A DNA stretch of 64,000 nucleotides, from contig NZ_MKKC01000061.1 in assembly GCF_001942255.1 (NCBI RefSeq), positions 1 to 64,000 on the forward strand. Reading direction: 5' to 3'. A program made the translations under genes and the position numbers. Shown here one piece after another: positions 1-10,194 of the stretch (the stretch's first letter is position 1; the number at the start of each line of letters is the position of its first letter). Source of the DNA: Nocardiopsis sp. CNR-923. GTDB lineage: Bacteria > Actinomycetota > Actinomycetes > Streptosporangiales > Streptosporangiaceae. The notes below the pieces were generated by a model. The model saw nothing but the letters and a program-made list of their open reading frames with translations. It was not told the origin of the DNA and ran no database searches.

Positions 1-435
1 GCGTCTGCGTTTCCGCTTTGTTGTGTCTTTACTTTATCAGGTGTTCCGTGCCCCGCCAAATCGGCGGTTCCGGATCAACCGAACGGGATAAAGCACCCGC
101 TTTGCCCCGTTCATGCCAATGGACTGAATCGTCCAATCGGATTCCCGAAGCGGATTCCCGATCCTATCCGTGCCGAGCGCGTGCTCAGTCCAGTGAGACC
201 GGGAGAGGAGTGGATGTGTCGGCACGCCCGCGAAGGACTCACGTTCGTCTCGCTCGACTCGAATCCGTCGTTCCTGCCGACCTTGGGCCGTCCGGAAGCG
301 ACTCGGAGAACACTACCCCCAGGCGCTGGATCCGGCAAACCAATGTGTATGTGTCGTGGGTCACCATCTCGGAGCGGGAACGCACCGTCGGCACACACAT
401 CCCGCAGGCGTGCGGTCGCGAGCTCACTCGCGTTC
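1..435. other. Intergenic left edge, no gene recognised
   Basis: Several overlapping open frames cross this stretch on both strands, but none has an actinomycete-like codon pattern, a ribosome binding site or a recognisable protein. The first 60 bases are noticeably AT-richer than the rest. It lies beyond the 3' end of sixA and may hold the 3' end or promoter of a gene outside the window. Confidence 0.4.
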
Positions 436-915
436 TCAGTTCAGCAGTCTGCCCTCGCCGACGCCCGGCGCCGCGTACAGCCACTCCACGTCGAGTTCGA
501 CCGCGGCGACGGTCGCCGGGGAGTAGGACACCAGGGCCTCGTCCCCCACGAAGCCGGCCGCCAGCCGCGCGATCGTCGGGTTGTGCCCCACCACCAGCAG
601 TGTGCGTACGTCCGGGTCGACGTAGTTCACCATCTCCAGCAGCGCGTCCACCCCCGCCGAGTACGCGGCCTCGCTGTACTCGACCTCCGGCGCCGACCCC
701 GGTTCCATCGCGCCCAGGACGCCGTCCAGGGTCTGCCGTGTGCGGAGCGCCGCCGAGCAGATCACGTGGTCCGGTACGTAGCCGTGTTCGGCGAGCAACC
801 GCCCGACCTTCTCCGACTGGCTCCGCCCCTTGTCGTTGAGCGAGCGGGCGAAGTCCGCCCCCGCCTGCCCGTGCTCGGCCTTGGCGTGACGCATGAGAAG
901 CAGCGTGCGGCTCAT
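436..915 (-). CDS. sixA: SixA-type histidine phosphatase
   Basis: A 159-residue member of the histidine phosphatase (phosphoglycerate mutase-like) superfamily, of the SixA phosphohistidine phosphatase type. The N-terminus reads MSRTLLLMRHAKAEHG, with the catalytic RHA motif at residues 9-11. The second catalytic histidine is in VVGHNPT, about 115 residues in. A longer reading with an Arg/Gly-rich N-terminal extension exists, but ATG at 915 is preferred because it overlaps by four bases (ATGA) the stop of a small membrane-peptide gene upstream. The true substrate is unknown; family members remove phosphate from phosphohistidine proteins or small phosphoesters. Confidence 0.85.
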   Translation of the reverse strand: MSRTLLLMRHAKAEHGQAGADFARSLNDKGRSQSEKVGRLLAEHGYVPDHVICSAALRTRQTLDGVLGAMEPGSAPEVEYSEAAYSAGVDALLEMVNYVDPDVRTLLVVGHNPTIARLAAGFVGDEALVSYSPATVAAVELDVEWLYAAPGVGEGRLLN

Positions 916-1004
916 TGGGCCAGCACCGTCGCGACCACGGCCAGGCCGCCGATGAAGGCGACCATGATGCCCACGATCGTCGCCAAACCCTTCAGTCCCG
1001 TCAC
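912..1004 (-). CDS. 30-residue single-pass membrane peptide upstream of sixA
   Basis: A short frame starts at a GTG at 1004, preceded about 8 bases upstream by GGGGAGGG, a strong ribosome binding site. The product is 30 residues: MTGLKGLAT followed by a hydrophobic stretch (IVGIMVAFIGGLAVVATVL) and AQ. It is one predicted transmembrane helix with one N-terminal lysine. Its TGA overlaps the sixA ATG by four bases, so the two genes are probably translationally coupled. A longer frame back to 1169 exists but its upstream part is not protein-like and crosses the palindromes at 1069-1160. Function unknown. It resembles the very small transporter-associated or SGM_5486-like peptides annotated in streptomycetes, but this is only a comparison of character. 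Confidence 0.6.
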   Translation of the reverse strand: MTGLKGLATIVGIMVAFIGGLAVVATVLAQ

Positions 1005-1068
1005 CAGGATCCCTCCCCAACCGTCACGCCCTCCCGGGCTCTCGCCGCCCGGGCCCTCGCGTCCGCTA

Positions 1069-1100
1069 CGCGGGATCCGGCATACGAGCCGGATCCCGCG
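1069..1100. terminator. Perfect 13-bp hairpin between hppA and the sixA pair
   Basis: Arms CGCGGGATCCGGC and GCCGGATCCCGCG are perfectly complementary around a 6-base loop. With the hairpin at 1125-1160 it forms two back-to-back strong structures between hppA and the membrane peptide gene. Both probably end hppA transcription. No U tract is present, as is usual for high-GC actinomycete terminators. Confidence 0.6.
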
Positions 1101-1124
1101 GTTCCAGGTTAGGTGAGCTCGCGC

Positions 1125-1160
1125 GACGTGGCCGCCCGGGGGAACCCGGGCGGCCACGTC
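1125..1160 (-). terminator. Perfect 16-bp hairpin downstream of hppA
   Basis: Arms GACGTGGCCGCCCGGG and CCCGGGCGGCCACGTC pair perfectly around a GGAA tetraloop, about 65 bases after the hppA stop. It is the stronger of two tandem hairpins and the likely hppA terminator. Confidence 0.75.
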
Positions 1161-1223
1161 CTCGTTCATGCCCCGTGTCCGGCGGTCCGGCGGATCTCTC
1201 CTCCGCCCCGGACGGCCGTGCGG

Positions 1224-3703
1224 CTACACCTTGCCGTCCCCGGCGCGGGCTTCCTCCTTGCGGTCGGTCGCGGTAGCTGCGGTAGCTCCGGACCCGTCGT
1301 CCCCGGAGCCGCCCTCGGCCTCCGGGGCCCCAGCGTCCGAGGAGACGGCGTCGCCGCCGCCGACCTCGGGGGCGACCTTGGGCGCGGCCTCGCCGCCGGG
1401 CCTGGCCAGGTCCGTCTCGGTCCCGGAACCGCGGTTCTTCGACCACAGCACCGCACCCACGAGCACACCCACGGCGACGACCGTCACACCCACACGCAGA
1501 ACGACGTCCTCCGCGTAGATCACCACGGTCGGGGCCACGATCAGCGCGACCAGGTTCATCACCTTCAACAAAGGGTTGATCGCCGGTCCCGCCGTGTCCT
1601 TGAACGGGTCGCCGACCGTGTCGCCGATCACCGTGGCCGCGTGGGCCTCCGAGCCCTTGCCTCCGTGGTGGCCGTCCTCGACGAGCTTCTTGGCGTTGTC
1701 CCACGCGCCACCGGAGTTGGCGAGGAACACCGCCATGAGCACGCCGGCCGCGATGGCGCCGCCCAGGAAGGCGCCGAGCGGCGCGTACCCGAGCGCGAAC
1801 CCGACGCGATCGGCGCCGACACCGCCAGCAACCCGGGCGTGACCAGTTCCCGCAGCGAGTCCTTGGTGCAGATGTCGACGACGCGCGCGTACTCCGGCTT
1901 CTCCGAGCCGTCCATGATCCCGGGGCGCGTCCGGAACTGGTCCCGCACCTCCAGCACCACGCGACCCGCGGCCCGGCCGACCGCCATGATGGCCAGACCG
2001 GAGAAGAAGAACACGACACTCGCTCCGATGATGACGCCGACGAGCACGTCGGGCCGGTCCAGGGACAGGGAGAAGGCGTCCGCGTTCCCACCCGCCAGGA
2101 GGAGCTGCTCCTGCACCGAGGTGCGGAAGGCCCCGAACAGCGCGGTCGCGGCCAGGACGGCGGTCGCGATCGCGATGCCCTTGGTGATCGCCTTGGTCGT
2201 GTTGCCCACCGCGTCGAGCCCGGTGAGCACCTCCGCGCCCTTGCCCTCCACGTCACCGGACATCTCGGCGATGCCCTGGGCGTTGTCGGAGACCGGACCG
2301 AAGGTGTCCATCGCGACGATGATGCCGACGGTGGTGAGCAGGCCCGTGCCCGCGAGCGCGACGGCGAACAGGCTCAGCGTGATCGAGCCGCCCCCGAGGA
2401 GGAAGGCCGCGTAGACGGCCCCGGCGATGAGCAGCGCGGAGTAGACGGCCGACTCCAGTCCGACCGAGATGCCCGACAGGATGACGGTCGCCGCGCCGGT
2501 CTGCGAACTGTCGCCGATCTCCCGCACGGGACGCCGGTCGGTCTCGGTGAAGTAGCCGGTGAGCAACTGGATGGCGGCCGCCAGGACGAGGCCGATGAGG
2601 ACCGCGGCGACGGCGACGACCCGCGGGTCGGGGTCCGTGCCCGCGGCGGCGATCTCCTCGACGACCGTCGGGCTGACACCGGACAGGCCGTCGACGCTGC
2701 TGGGCAGGTACCAGAACGCGGTGACGACGACCAGGACGGCGGAGATCCCGGCGGAGACGAAGAAGCCGCGGTTGATCGCGGACATCGCCGTCCTGTCCCG
2801 GCCGCGGGGAGCCACGATGAAGATGCCGATGATCGCGGTGAGCACACCGATCATCGGGACCAGCAGCGGAAACACCAGACCCTCGGTGCCGAAGGCCACC
2901 CGGCCCAGGATGAGGGAGGCGACGAGTACCACCGCGTAGGACTCGAACAGGTCCGCCGCCATGCCGGCGCAGTCCCCCACGTTGTCCCCGACGTTGTCGG
3001 CGATGGTGGCGGCGTTGCGCGGGTCGTCCTCCGGAATGCCCTGCTCGACCTTGCCGACGAGGTCGGCGCCGACGTCGGCGGCCTTGGTGAAGATACCTCC
3101 GCCGACACGCATGAACATGGCCAGGAGCGCGGCTCCGAAGCCGAAGCCCTCCAGGACGATCGGCGCGTCACCCCGGTAGAGGAGAACGACGGTCGCGGCG
3201 CCGAACAGGCCGAGCCCGACGGTGATCATGCCCGCGACGCCGCCGGTCCGGAAGGCGATGCGCATCGCTGACCGGCTGGCCGACTCGTCCCCGCCGCGCG
3301 CGGCCGCCGCGACGCGCACGTTGCCGCGCACCGCCAGCCACATGCCGATGAAGCCGGTGGTCGCCGACAGCAGGGCGCCCAGGGCGAAGAAGAGGGAGCG
3401 GCCGACCCTGATCTCCAGGGTCTCCGCGGGGAGCAGCAGCAGGAGGAGGGGGATCGCGACGACGAAGACCGCGAGGGTTCGGAACTGCCGTTTGAGGTAG
3501 GCCGCCGCTCCTTCCTGAACGGCGACAGCGATGTTCTGCATTCGCTCGGTGCCCTGCCCGGCGGCGAGGACCTCACGCACCAGCATCCCCGCGACGGCGA
3601 GGGCCAGGAGGGCCACCACCATAACGACGATGACGAGTGTGAAGTCGCTGCCTTCCAAAGCTAGGGCCATGCCGCCTTCGGCGGCGAGGTTGAGCCCAGA
3701 CAA
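1224..3703 (-). CDS. hppA: Membrane proton-pumping pyrophosphatase (frame break near 1804)
   Basis: Integral membrane pyrophosphatase that couples PPi hydrolysis to proton export. The active-site signature with the repeated [16 protein letters not shown] acidic motif is present, preceded by [13 protein letters not shown]. The K+-site region reads [10 protein letters not shown]; lysine there is typical of K+-independent enzymes. The start is TTG at 3703, with AAGGAGG five bases upstream. Near 1804 the frame shifts inside the conserved last membrane segments: residues up to LLAVSAPIA are in one frame and [19 protein letters not shown] in another. One extra base (GACGCG to GACCGCG) restores the family sequence, so the total length fits a single deletion. 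The C-terminus carries an acidic, Ala/Gly-rich tail of about 65 residues after the last helix. Intact pump about 826 residues. Confidence 0.9.
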
Positions 3704-4163
3704 TCCGTCCTCCTTGAGACGGGCACGACCATTTCGGCCCCGTTCACGCGACGCACGGAACGGTTCACCTCTGAGGCGTCGGTCCCGCGCGAGGCCATGG
3801 ACGTACCGCCGTCCGGAGGGAGCCTGAGCTGGCCCGGCGACACGCTTTTCGGGGTCGAAGCGGTGCCATCCTTATGTGTGATGCGCACCGCCCGCGCCAC
3901 GAGTTCACGGGCGGTGATCCGGGGATTCTACGCACGACACCGAATAAAGGTGAGGGTCGATTCGGCTTTTCCCCAGGAGGAGTCAAAGATGTGACCACAT
4001 GGTGATCTGAGGATGGGGATAAATAACTTTATCCACGACATTTGTAATTAATACTGTCGCATAATGCTTCAGCACGATGTTAACGCTAAAGCGTACAGTA
4101 GGCCTTATATGAGCACGAGCACCCCGAAGCAGCATCGGCCACGACAAAGAGCGCATCCGCCCA
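3704..4163. other. AT-rich intergenic region upstream of hppA
   Basis: No gene is visible. This stretch separates the hppA start from the 3' end of the DUF309 gene and should hold the hppA promoter. Positions about 4011-4115 are strongly AT-rich for this genome. They hold a perfect inverted repeat (GGATAAA-TAAC-TTTATCC at 4017-4034), a DnaA-box-like TTATCCACG (4029-4037) and a second perfect palindrome, ACGCT-AA-AGCGT, near 4083-4094. Confidence 0.6.
4017..4034. promoter_or_regulatory. Perfect inverted repeat GGATAAA/TTTATCC
   Basis: Seven-base arms around TAAC, inside the AT-rich zone upstream of hppA. A DnaA-like 9-mer, TTATCCACG, overlaps its right arm. It could be a repressor site for hppA or a protein-binding site unrelated to transcription. 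Confidence 0.4.
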
Positions 4164-4727
4164 TCAGTCCGGAACGGGTTCCGCCAGCCTCAGGGGCATC
4201 ACCCGATGCTCTGGTCTACTCCTTGCGCAGACGCATCCCGGACGGTCGATGCCGTCGCCCGGCAGGGCCCGGCCCTCGTCGAGATCGTCAGCCAGCGCGC
4301 GGGCGAAGGCGGCCACCCCGACCACGTCGACGCCGTGCGGCGCGTGCGGTCCGAACTCCGCCACCCGATCCGCGCCCCGCCGCAGCAGGCGGGCGGCCCC
4401 GACCATGTTGCCCCGCTGCGCGTGGGTGACGCCGACCGCGGTCTGGGCGAGCCCGCGCCACAGCTCGCGTTCGGGACCCGGCACGGACTTCCACACGGCT
4501 TCGAGGACCTCGTGGGCGGTGAAAGCGTACCCCGCGTCAAGCAGCCGCTGGGCCGTTTCCAGCCCCTCCTCCACGGAGAACTCGGCGTCGTCGGGCACCC
4601 GCTCGACCTCGCCCGCGCTGCCGTGCGGCATGGGGCGCCCGTAGCGGTCGCGCGGACGCTGGTTCTGCGCGCGCCCCTCCTCGTCACGGTCCCGTCCGCC
4701 CTGTGCTCCGGTCAGGAAAGTCGCCAT
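4164..4727 (-). CDS. DUF309 domain protein
   Basis: A 187-residue protein with the DUF309 helical motif around GYAFTAHEVLEAVWKSVPGPERELWRG (given here in parts: GYAFTAHEVLEAVWK, then a P-rich turn, then ELWRGLAQTAVGVTHAQRGN). Family members are small, all-helical proteins of unknown biochemical role. It follows the alpha/beta hydrolase gene by 16 bases and is in the same operon. The last about 20 residues are atypical and Cys/Arg-rich. In the neighbouring frame the sequence would end MRLRKE-stop at 4216, and that shorter length fits one missing base. The true C-terminus may therefore be at 4216. Confidence 0.8.
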   Translation of the reverse strand: MATFLTGAQGGRDRDEEGRAQNQRPRDRYGRPMPHGSAGEVERVPDDAEFSVEEGLETAQRLLDAGYAFTAHEVLEAVWKSVPGPERELWRGLAQTAVGVTHAQRGNMVGAARLLRRGADRVAEFGPHAPHGVDVVGVAAFARALADDLDEGRALPGDGIDRPGCVCARSRPEHRVMPLRLAEPVPD

Positions 4728-4743
4728 CGCCGCCTCACCGCCC

Positions 4744-5658
4744 TCATCGTCGCCGTGCGTTCGCCGCCCGGTCCCCCAACCACTCCACGAGGGCCCGGGA
4801 GACCTCCTCCGGCCGCTCCTCGTGCGGGAAGTGTCCGGCGCCGGGGATCACCCTCCAACGGTAGGGCCCCGACACCATGCCGCGGGCGGCGCGGGCTGCC
4901 TCGGCCGGGCAGACCGGGTCGGCGCGGCCGTGGACCTGGAGGACGGGCACGGTCACCGGCCGCCGCATCCTGGCGTTGTACCGGGCGCCGTCCAGCCGCC
5001 ACCGCGACCGGAAGATCCAGCGATGGTACTCCAGAGAACAGTGGGACACCTTGGGGATGGAGAAGGCCAGCCGATAACGTCGCTCGGCCTCCTCGTCCGG
5101 CCAGCCGGGGGCGCTCCAGGCACGGAGCAGGTCGCCGACGCGGACGCAGCCGTCCGCCAGGAGCCGGTGCTCGGGAAGGACCGGCAGCTGGGCGTGGAGC
5201 AGGTGCCGCACGCCCGGCCCCATCGAGGCCACGATCCGCCCCGTGCGCAGGGGGTGGGGCGCGGCGACCGCGGCCAGCGCCCGCACGTGGCCGGTGTGGA
5301 AGGCGGCCATGGTCCATCCCACGATCCCGCCCACCCCGTGCCCGACGACGACGGCGTCCGCCGCTCCGAGCGCGCGGACGAGTCCCGCCGCGTCCTGGGC
5401 GAGGGTCACGAGGTCGTACCCGCGCGGGGTCTTGTCACTGGCGCCGTAGCCGCGCAGATCGACCGCCACGGCGCGGTACCCGGCGTCGGCGACCGCGGTC
5501 AGCTGGTCGCGCCAGGCCCACCAGAACTGGGGGAACCCGTGGAGGAACAGGACCAGCGGACCGTCACCGGCCTCGGCGACGTGGAACCGCGCCCCCGCCG
5601 CGCCGACCGTGCGGTGCCGCCAGGGGCCGTCGACGTAGGCGACGGAGTCGTCCAACAC
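4744..5658 (-). CDS. Alpha/beta-hydrolase (epoxide-hydrolase-like) with Gly at the nucleophile elbow
   Basis: A 304-residue alpha/beta-hydrolase fold protein. The oxyanion-hole segment HGFPQFWWAWR and the downstream DLRGYGASDKT are those of epoxide hydrolases and haloalkane dehalogenase relatives. The acid candidate is in HGRADPVC and the catalytic histidine in GAGHFPHEE. The nucleophile elbow reads VVGHGVGG where active relatives have Asp (GHDWGG) or Ser (GHSxGG), so the usual nucleophile is absent. Start is GTG at 5658, 12 bases after the holin-like gene stop. It sits between the holin-like gene and DUF309 in one operon. It may be a non-hydrolytic member or use another residue. Confidence 0.8.
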   Translation of the reverse strand: MLDDSVAYVDGPWRHRTVGAAGARFHVAEAGDGPLVLFLHGFPQFWWAWRDQLTAVADAGYRAVAVDLRGYGASDKTPRGYDLVTLAQDAAGLVRALGAADAVVVGHGVGGIVGWTMAAFHTGHVRALAAVAAPHPLRTGRIVASMGPGVRHLLHAQLPVLPEHRLLADGCVRVGDLLRAWSAPGWPDEEAERRYRLAFSIPKVSHCSLEYHRWIFRSRWRLDGARYNARMRRPVTVPVLQVHGRADPVCPAEAARAARGMVSGPYRWRVIPGAGHFPHEERPEEVSRALVEWLGDRAANARRR

Positions 5659-5669
5659 CGCGGGCGGGG

Positions 5670-6152
5670 CTACTTCTCGGCGGGCGCGGCCTCGCCGGCG
5701 GCGACCACGGCCCCGTCACCGTCCCTGGGCGGCCGGATCTCACGGCGCAGGACGCCGACGAGCCGGGAGGTGGTGACGGCGGTACGGGCCAGGCCCTGTC
5801 GCCGGCGCAGGTTGGCGATCGCGATGAGCGCGAAGACGGCCGCCACCACCAGGTAGAAGAGCGTGACGATGCCGAAGGAGACCCACGCGGCCAGACCGAG
5901 TTCCATCAGACCGAGGCCGATGGTCACCGAGAGGAGGATCGCGACCAGGTGGAGGAACACCCCGGCCGCGAGGAACTCGCCGATGCTCCTGCCGATACGC
6001 GCGGCGTCGGCCTTGGCTTCGAGTTTGGCGAGCCTGATCTCCAGGCGCACCAGTCGGGAGAGGTTGTCGGTGGCGTCGGAGACCAGTTCACCGATGGATC
6101 GGTCGGTGCCGCTGGATGCGCCAGGTTGGCCGCCACCCGGCTTGTCCACCAT
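5670..6152 (-). CDS. Phage holin family (DUF1469-like) membrane protein
   Basis: A 160-residue protein starting MVDKPGGGQPG at 6152. A soluble, charged N-terminal helix (about residues 20-55, rich in Arg/Lys/Glu, coiled-coil-like) precedes two hydrophobic segments (about 58-85 and 90-115), then a basic and Ala-rich tail. This is the layout of the actinobacterial phage-holin/DUF1469 family. A much longer open frame runs upstream through acsA on the same strand but is a shadow of acsA. It leads the operon with the alpha/beta hydrolase and DUF309. Role unknown; a membrane-associated structural role is possible. Confidence 0.8.
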   Translation of the reverse strand: MVDKPGGGQPGASSGTDRSIGELVSDATDNLSRLVRLEIRLAKLEAKADAARIGRSIGEFLAAGVFLHLVAILLSVTIGLGLMELGLAAWVSFGIVTLFYLVVAAVFALIAIANLRRRQGLARTAVTTSRLVGVLRREIRPPRDGDGAVVAAGEAAPAEK

Positions 6153-6361
6153 CGTGGGGGTCCCTTCTCTCGGTCCGGACTCGTGGATGATCCTCCGCAT
6201 CCTCGCACATGACCGACGGCCGATGTCTCTCACGGCACGCGAACCGACGGGCTCGCCTCGGCTCGGCCGGGTGAGCCGGAGCGGCGACCTGGGCCCCAGG
6301 GGCTCCGCGGCTCCGCTCCGGTTCGTGCCGGTTCCGCGAGTGCGCGTGCCGTGGGCTCCGG

Positions 6362-8332
<1,971 letters not shown>

Positions 8333-8374
8333 TGTGATTCTCCTTACGTCGGTGGTTCGCATCCAATTAACCAT

Positions 8375-8388
8375 GTGGTCCATACCAC
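8375..8388. promoter_or_regulatory. Inverted repeat GTGGT-CCAT-ACCAC upstream of acsA
   Basis: Five-base perfect arms with a 4-base spacer, about 45 bases upstream of the acsA GTG and next to an AT-rich TTAATT on the minus strand that could be part of a -10. Position and symmetry suggest a repressor or activator site for acsA. Confidence 0.4.
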
Positions 8389-8524
8389 TGGAAACACCGG
8401 GGCGGAATCCAGCGGCGGGTGCCGGGGAACACGCGGCGAACGGCCGGTGGACGGTCGCGGCGACGCGATGAGCGGTCGCCGCGAGGTCCCGGGACGGCGG
8501 TGGGCGCATGGTGTTACCGGCGCG

Positions 8525-8530
8525 TAGTGT
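8525..8530 (+). promoter_or_regulatory. -10 box TAGTGT for a possibly leaderless transcript
   Basis: TAGTGT matches TANNNT and ends 8 bases before the GTG at 8539. No ribosome binding site is visible, which favours leaderless translation of the Fic-like gene. Confidence 0.4.
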
Positions 8531-8538
8531 TGGTGACC

Positions 8539-9350
8539 GTGAGCGAATCGACTTCCGCCTCCCTGTCCGACCCGCTGAAGCGGATCGCCGAGCTGCCGGG
8601 CGTGGCCGACGCCGTCGAGGAGACGCGTACCCTGGTCGACCGTCTGCTGGGGCACCGCGTCCTGCGTCGGCGCAGCGGCGACGTGTCCGTGGAGTCCTCC
8701 CTGCGCGGCGCGTGCGCGTCGGCCGCGTGGAAGGCGCCGAGGTCTCGATGGACGAGATCCGCGCGGGGCACGTGTACGACACGCGCATCAAGGGCGCGCT
8801 GCGGGTCTCCGGCGAGCTGGGCGCTCTCGTGGACACCTGGCCCAAGGCGCCGCGCCAGGCGCTGGCGCGGCTGCACACGTTGGCGGCGGCGGACGCGGTC
8901 GCCGAGGAGGCACTGGGTCGGCCCCGGCTGCCCGGGGAACGGGTCGAGGATCCGATGGAGGTCGGCCCCGCCCCGGATCCTCGGGAGGCGCTGGCCCGGA
9001 TGGAGGGTCTGTACTCGCTCCTGGGCGCGCGTTCGTCCGTGCCCGCACTGGTGACGTCGGCGCTCGTGCACGGCGAACTGATGGCGATCCGACCGTTCGG
9101 TTGGGGCGACGGCCTGGTCGCACGCGCCGCCGAGAGGTTGACGCTGGTGGAGCGGGGGCTGGACCCGAAGTCGCTGGTCCCCTCCGAACTGGGGCACCGG
9201 GTGCTGCGTGACGAGTACGGTCCGGCGCTTGGCGGATACGTGACGGGGACCCCTGAGGGCGTTGCCGAGTGGATCGTCTACTGCTGCCGCGCCGTGCGCG
9301 CGGGCGCACAGGACTCCCTCGCCACCTGTGAAGCGCTCAAACGCGGTTGA
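8539..9350 (+). CDS. Fic/DOC-like 'oxidoreductase' family protein next to acsA (frame break near 8727)
   Basis: Matches the actinomycete family usually annotated as oxidoreductase or Fic family protein and found beside acsA. N-terminal residues (PLKRIAELPGVADAVEETR, then GHRVLRRRSGDVSVESSLRG) are in one frame, and the rest (from EGAEVSMDEIRAG to the C-terminal CEALKRG) in another. One missing base near 8727 (GCGTGG for GCGCTGG) joins them as SAALEGAEVSMDE. The Fic-like core segment is HGELMAIRPFGWGDGLVARAA, where canonical Fic proteins have HPFxxGNGRxxR; the canonical Asn and Arg are not kept, so AMPylation is doubtful. Length with repair is about 270 residues. Alternative in-frame starts lie at 8527 and 8533. 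Confidence 0.75.
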
Positions 9351-9491
9351 CCGGGGCCGTGAACGGCGGACGGACCTCCAAAACACCGCGCGTTCACGGA
9401 GTCGTTCAATTATCAACCAGTAGTAGGCGCGCTCTCGTGGCCGTGGACGAATGTCCCCGGATTGCCGAACGTGCGTGCGCACGCACGGCGA

Positions 9492-9523
9492 ACGGCGCCC
9501 CGTCTTCAGTCCCGGGGCGCCGT
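9492..9523 (+). terminator. Hairpin terminator after the Fic-like gene
   Basis: Arms ACGGCGCCCCG and CGGGGCGCCGT pair over 11 bp around a 10-base loop, 140 bases after the stop codon. Confidence 0.65.
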
Positions 9524-9755
9524 CTCCGGCGCGTTCCACCGGGTTAGCAAGCATCCATTTACTTAGTCTGACCAGCCCATTCATCCCCAGGTCCGGCCTA
9601 GACAGCCCTTACCGGGCCGAGCGGCGCGTGGGTTCCCGGCTCCCGCGTCGGGGTGGATCTCCGCCACCAACTGCTTTCTTTCTACGTCTCGGTTCATCCT
9701 CCGAAAAGATGCTTGACTCAACTTTTTCACTTCGATTCCCGAACCGATACACAGG

Positions 9756-9768
9756 GTTACGTGGTAAC
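9756..9768. promoter_or_regulatory. Perfect inverted repeat GTTAC-GTG-GTAAC
   Basis: A 13-bp palindrome in the AT-richer part of the region preceding the Tad operon. It lies about 40 bases downstream of a TTGACT hexamer (9713-9718). Candidate operator; no regulator can be assigned. Confidence 0.35.
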
Positions 9769-10108
9769 GTCGTGCCCGGCGTTCGACGATGAACCGTCTC
9801 ACCCCACATCGGCCAAACGAGCGAACTCCCTCGCGCCGAGCCGTTGTCCTGGTCGCGATCCGCGTCCCGTCGGGGTGGCCGTTCCTCGGAGAACGAGTAC
9901 GTTTCCAGGCCTCGGTGGTCGTGGGGCAGTGTCTCCACGAACCCTCCCGGTGAGCGGACCCGGTCCTACCCCCCAGGACCGGCCCCGCGGAGACGGCTCC
10001 CCTCTCCCCCTGCGGGGGCCGTCACCGTGTCCGCTCCACTCGCCTGTCGGGCAGGGATGCGTGTCCGCCCCCCGTGCACGCATCCCTCCCGTCGGGTGTG
10101 CGGCCGGG

Positions 10109-10117
10109 TTGTCCACA
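10109..10117 (+). promoter_or_regulatory. DnaA box TTGTCCACA
   Basis: A perfect match to the streptomycete DnaA-box consensus, isolated and about 80 bases upstream of the first Tad gene. An isolated box of this kind is not an origin, but may bind DnaA as a regulator. Confidence 0.5.
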
Positions 10118-10194
10118 GATCCCGAATCGGGCCTACCGCCTCGCTCCTCCGTCAGCGATGGTCGAGATGTCATCACTCGACCTGCGGAGGCGCG

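Larger units (their letters stand above)
9351..10194 (+). other. Long intergenic region before the Tad operon
   Basis: No convincing gene; open frames here are Arg/Pro-rich shadows. It holds a terminator (9492-9523), an AT-rich section around 9555-9770 with a perfect inverted repeat GTTAC-GTG-GTAAC (9756-9768), and a consensus DnaA box (10109-10117) about 80 bases before the ssd start. The Tad promoter is probably here. Confidence 0.6.

Noticed and set aside
3797-3994. A small plus-strand gene upstream of hppA
   Set aside because: It has no ribosome binding site, its composition is not gene-like, and it lies over the expected hppA promoter.
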